Below, one piece after another: positions 61,968-64,000 of a stretch of DNA of 64,000 bases. Source of the DNA: Chryseosolibacter sp044507775 (lineage in GTDB: Bacteria; Bacteroidota; Bacteroidia; Cytophagales; Cyclobacteriaceae); the NCBI GenBank assembly GCA_044507775.1, contig JBIQIY010000010.1, forward strand, positions 1 to 64,000. Direction: 5' to 3'. The stretch's first letter is position 1. The number at the start of each line of letters is the position of its first letter. The notes beneath the pieces are model-generated. The model had not been told where the DNA came from. It made no database searches and saw only the letters and a program-made list of their open reading frames with translations. Both the position numbers and the translations under genes were made by a program.

Positions 61968-62690
61968 GATCGGTTCTTTCAAAGTTCTGCACTCTGCACT
62001 CTTCACTCATCACTCAGATAGCTCAGGTTCTTATATTTGAAGTTCGAACTTCAGAGCCGGAGATCTTGAGTGCAGAGTTATGAGTGTAGAATGCAGAGTG
62101 ATGATCGGGTGCTCCTCAAGTTCTGCACTCTGAACTCTTCACTCATCACTCAGATAGCTCAGGCTCTGACATTTGAAGTTCGAACCTCAGAGCTGGAGAT
62201 CTTGAGTGCAGAGTTATGAGTGCAGAATGCAGAGTGATGATCGGGTGCTCCTCAAGTTCTGCACTCTGAACTCTTCACNNNNNNNNNNNNNNNNNNNNNN
62301 NNNNNNNNNNNNNNNNNNNNNNNNNNNNNNNNNNNNNNNNNNNNNNNNNNNNNNNNNNNNNNNNNNNNNNNNNNNNNNTGAACTCTTCACTCATCACTCA
62401 GATAGCTCAGGCTCTGACATTTGAAGTTCGAACTTCAGAGCTGGAGATCTTGAGTGCAGAGTTATGAGTGTAGAATGCAGAGTGATGATCGGGTGCTCCT
62501 CAAGTTCTGCACTCTGAACTCTTCACTCATCACTCAGATAGCTCAGGCTCTGACATTTGAAGTTCGAACCTCAGAGCTGGAGATCTTGAGTGCAGAGTTA
62601 TGAGTGCAGAATGCAGAGTGATGATCGGGTGCTCTCTCCAGTTCTGAACTCTGAACTCTTCACTCATCACTCAGATAGCTCAAGCTCTGA
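61968..62690. repeat. 136-bp tandem repeat array containing an assembly gap
   Basis: Units marked by GATCGG start at 61968, 62103, 62239, 62487 and 62623, giving a period of 135-136. Each unit has CACTCTG/ACTCATC-type heptamers facing CAGAGTT/GATGAGT-type ones, plus the palindrome GAAGTTCGAACTTC. The array is cut by 100 N (62279-62378), so the true copy number is unknown. Confidence 0.88.
62279..62378. other. Assembly gap of 100 N
   Basis: Exactly 100 undetermined bases lie inside the tandem array, a placeholder for an unresolved length of repeats. Confidence 0.95.
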
Positions 62691-62720
62691 AATTGGGTTT
62701 TTTAGATCTACGCTCAACGT

Positions 62721-63077
62721 TCAGCTCCTTTTCTCCGCGGTTCTACAACTCGCAACAAAAATTGAAATCAACTCATTGTTCTCCTTCAGTGCCTCCAACA
62801 TATCATCTCCATTGCTGAAAAGTTGGGTTCTTTGAATCACTTTCAGACATATAAACGTTTCGCGAAGTTCCTTAAGTACGATGCGCATCTTATGAAGAAA
62901 GTCGCGAGTCGACTCACCGGCGCGTGCCTCGCCGTAGTTCAGCGCTGGTGACGTGCCGGATCTAAGCAGTTGCCCAGCCAGGTGGTTCGCCGCTTTGGTA
63001 TTAGGGACGGATTCGGCAATCCGCACGACAAGCGCAGCAAAATTGATAAGCCTATTCTCAAGATTTTCGTGCTTCAT
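62721..63077 (-). CDS. Second four-helix-bundle protein
   Basis: A 118-residue helical protein starting MKHENLENRLINFAALVVRI, with the family blocks AANHLAGQLLRSGTSPALNY and MRIVLKELRETFICLKVI. It belongs to the four-helix-bundle (rRNA intervening-sequence protein) family like the gene at 27396, but to a different subgroup. It ends next to the 136-bp repeat array. Function is unknown. Confidence 0.8.
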   Translation of the reverse strand: MKHENLENRLINFAALVVRIAESVPNTKAANHLAGQLLRSGTSPALNYGEARAGESTRDFLHKMRIVLKELRETFICLKVIQRTQLFSNGDDMLEALKENNELISIFVASCRTAEKRS

Positions 63078-63462
63078 GGGTCAACGGCAGACGGCGGAAT
63101 TTGGTAACTTTTTCGCCACGCGTCAAGTCTGGTTTTCCTTAAATCATAGAAGTCAGTGGATCTGATAAACTTACCAAACTCTTTCAGCGCTGCACTTACG
63201 CGATAAACGGGATAGCTAGCCACACGGCGTTTGTACTTGAATTCCAGGAGCTTCGGTGGTTCCTCGCCCAATTAGTGCAAGAATTCTTAGCTTTGCAATA
63301 TGAGAATGACTGTAATGCTATAATATCTTTCTTCATCGCTACTCTTAGCGTTTAGTACTCTGGATTTCACATTGTATTAGTTTCTCCATTTCCAAACTTT
63401 TCGTATTCATTAATTTGGATTCTATAGCCATTTGTCTGTAGAATGCCCTCAACAGATATAGC
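63078..63462. other. Region without a confident gene
   Basis: Holds a short minus-strand frame (63074-63271) with a DLRKTRLDAWRKSYQ stretch that vaguely recalls the start of a four-helix-bundle protein, and an A+T-rich stretch before the dioxygenase gene. Nothing else is seen. Confidence 0.5.
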
Positions 63463-64000
63463 ATGGCAGATATACTAAAAGATGAAGATATAAGACAATT
63501 TATTCAGGATGGTTACCTACGCGTTGACAATGCTTTCTCGGCAGAAATAGCGGCGGAAGCGCGGCAAATATTATGGAAAGACCTTCCGGTAAATGAATCC
63601 GAGCCCGAAAATTGGACAGAACCTGTGGTCCGTTTAGGTATGTATACCCAGAAACCATTTGTTGATTCCGTAAATAGCCCCGCCTTGTATAGCATATTCG
63701 ACCAATTGATCGGTCCTAATAAGTGGCGGCCGTGTGGAAGCGTAGGGACTTTCCCAATCAGATTCCCATCTGCAAAGCAACCTTCTGATACTGGGTTGCA
63801 TGTAGATGCCAGTTTTCCCGGTACAGATCCATCTAATTACATGCATTGGCGTATTAATATTAAGTCAAAAGGCAGGGCGCTGTTGATGTTGGTTCTATTC
63901 TCAGACGTGTCAAAAGAAGATGCGCCTACTGTACTCTATAAGGGTTCACACATAGATGTAGCCAGAATACTTCGTAGTGAAGGAGAAGACGGGCTCTCAT
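63463..64000 (+). CDS. Phytanoyl-CoA dioxygenase (PhyH) family protein, partial
   Basis: The frame opens at an ATG at 63463 and runs off the window after 179 codons without a stop. The start MADILKDEDIRQFIQDGYLR is the usual opening of PhyH proteins. The first iron-ligand pair is TGLHVDASF (His and Asp); DAPTVLYKGSHIDVAR follows. These are Fe(II)/2-oxoglutarate-dependent hydroxylases of varied substrates. It lies outside the island, past the second four-helix-bundle gene. Confidence 0.8.
   Translation, partial: MADILKDEDIRQFIQDGYLRVDNAFSAEIAAEARQILWKDLPVNESEPENWTEPVVRLGMYTQKPFVDSVNSPALYSIFDQLIGPNKWRPCGSVGTFPIRFPSAKQPSDTGLHVDASFPGTDPSNYMHWRINIKSKGRALLMLVLFSDVSKEDAPTVLYKGSHIDVARILRSEGEDGLS

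Noticed and set aside
61968..62690. Possible CRISPR array
   Set aside because: 136-bp tandem units without unique spacers.
63074..63271. 65-codon minus-strand frame with DLRKTRLDAWRKSYQ
   Set aside because: Faint likeness to the start of a four-helix-bundle protein, but too short to call.
1..64000. tRNA and rRNA genes
   Set aside because: No cloverleaf or rRNA segment noticed on reading; a covariance-model search could still find a missed one.

Overview
This window is chromosomal DNA from a free-living member of the Bacteroidota, most likely an aerobic Cytophagia-type soil or water bacterium. The lineage evidence is a gene set typical of that phylum: a secG cluster with an LptE-like lipoprotein, a Bacteroidota-type ParC/ParE pair, a DUF5777/cytochrome pair, ATP-dependent PckA, and an LhgO-like oxidase. 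Promoters of the TTG-N19/20-TAnnTTTG type upstream of pckA and the DtxR-family regulator point the same way.

Layout. 0-10 kb: msrB lipoprotein, methyltransferase, class II amidotransferase, lhgO, then a minus-strand run of a ThiF/rhodanese protein, metZ, OsmC, a solute:sodium symporter and a DUF5777/cytochrome pair. 10-15 kb: a Tlc-type nucleotide transporter fused to HEAT repeats and a cyclic-nucleotide-binding domain, a 56-residue membrane peptide directly after it, an OmpH-like chaperone and a gamma carbonic anhydrase. 15-23 kb: miaB, a sigma-54 activator, lptE, a TPR-like protein and secG, then groES-groEL. 23-34 kb: a COG0523 GTPase, the lactate-utilisation genes lutA/lutB/lutC interrupted by a four-helix-bundle gene, a 2-hydroxyacid dehydrogenase, OPT and POT peptide transporters, and pckA. 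35-46 kb: parC-parE, a sterol-desaturase-family ORF that runs into a lipoprotein, 3-hydroxyacyl-CoA dehydrogenase, mscL, a DUF3108 protein, dapD and a glycosyltransferase. 47-55.5 kb: a metal-uptake locus with a DtxR/MntR regulator behind a palindromic operator, a TroA-type binding lipoprotein, a di-heme/Rieske/porin redox module, an ABC ATPase, a permease fused to a DtxR-like regulator, and a second permease. 55.7-57 kb: mnmE.

The last 18 bp of mnmE (57033-57050) recur exactly at 61932-61949. The 4.9 kb between them is visibly more A+T-rich than the preceding DNA and holds debris: a truncated, frameshifted outer-membrane protein, IS21-like terminal repeats, two hypothetical genes, the tip of an Rhs toxin with an Imm52-like immunity gene, and an AraC remnant. 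This is the signature of a decayed island integrated at the mnmE 3' end. Beyond it lie 136-bp tandem repeats spanning a 100-N assembly gap, a second four-helix-bundle gene and a partial PhyH-family dioxygenase.

A theme across the whole window is degenerate short-period repeats that start at or inside stop codons and usually come as oppositely oriented pairs. One pair encloses a four-helix-bundle gene, and a duplicated fragment of the 3-hydroxyacyl-CoA dehydrogenase gene lies between two other arrays.
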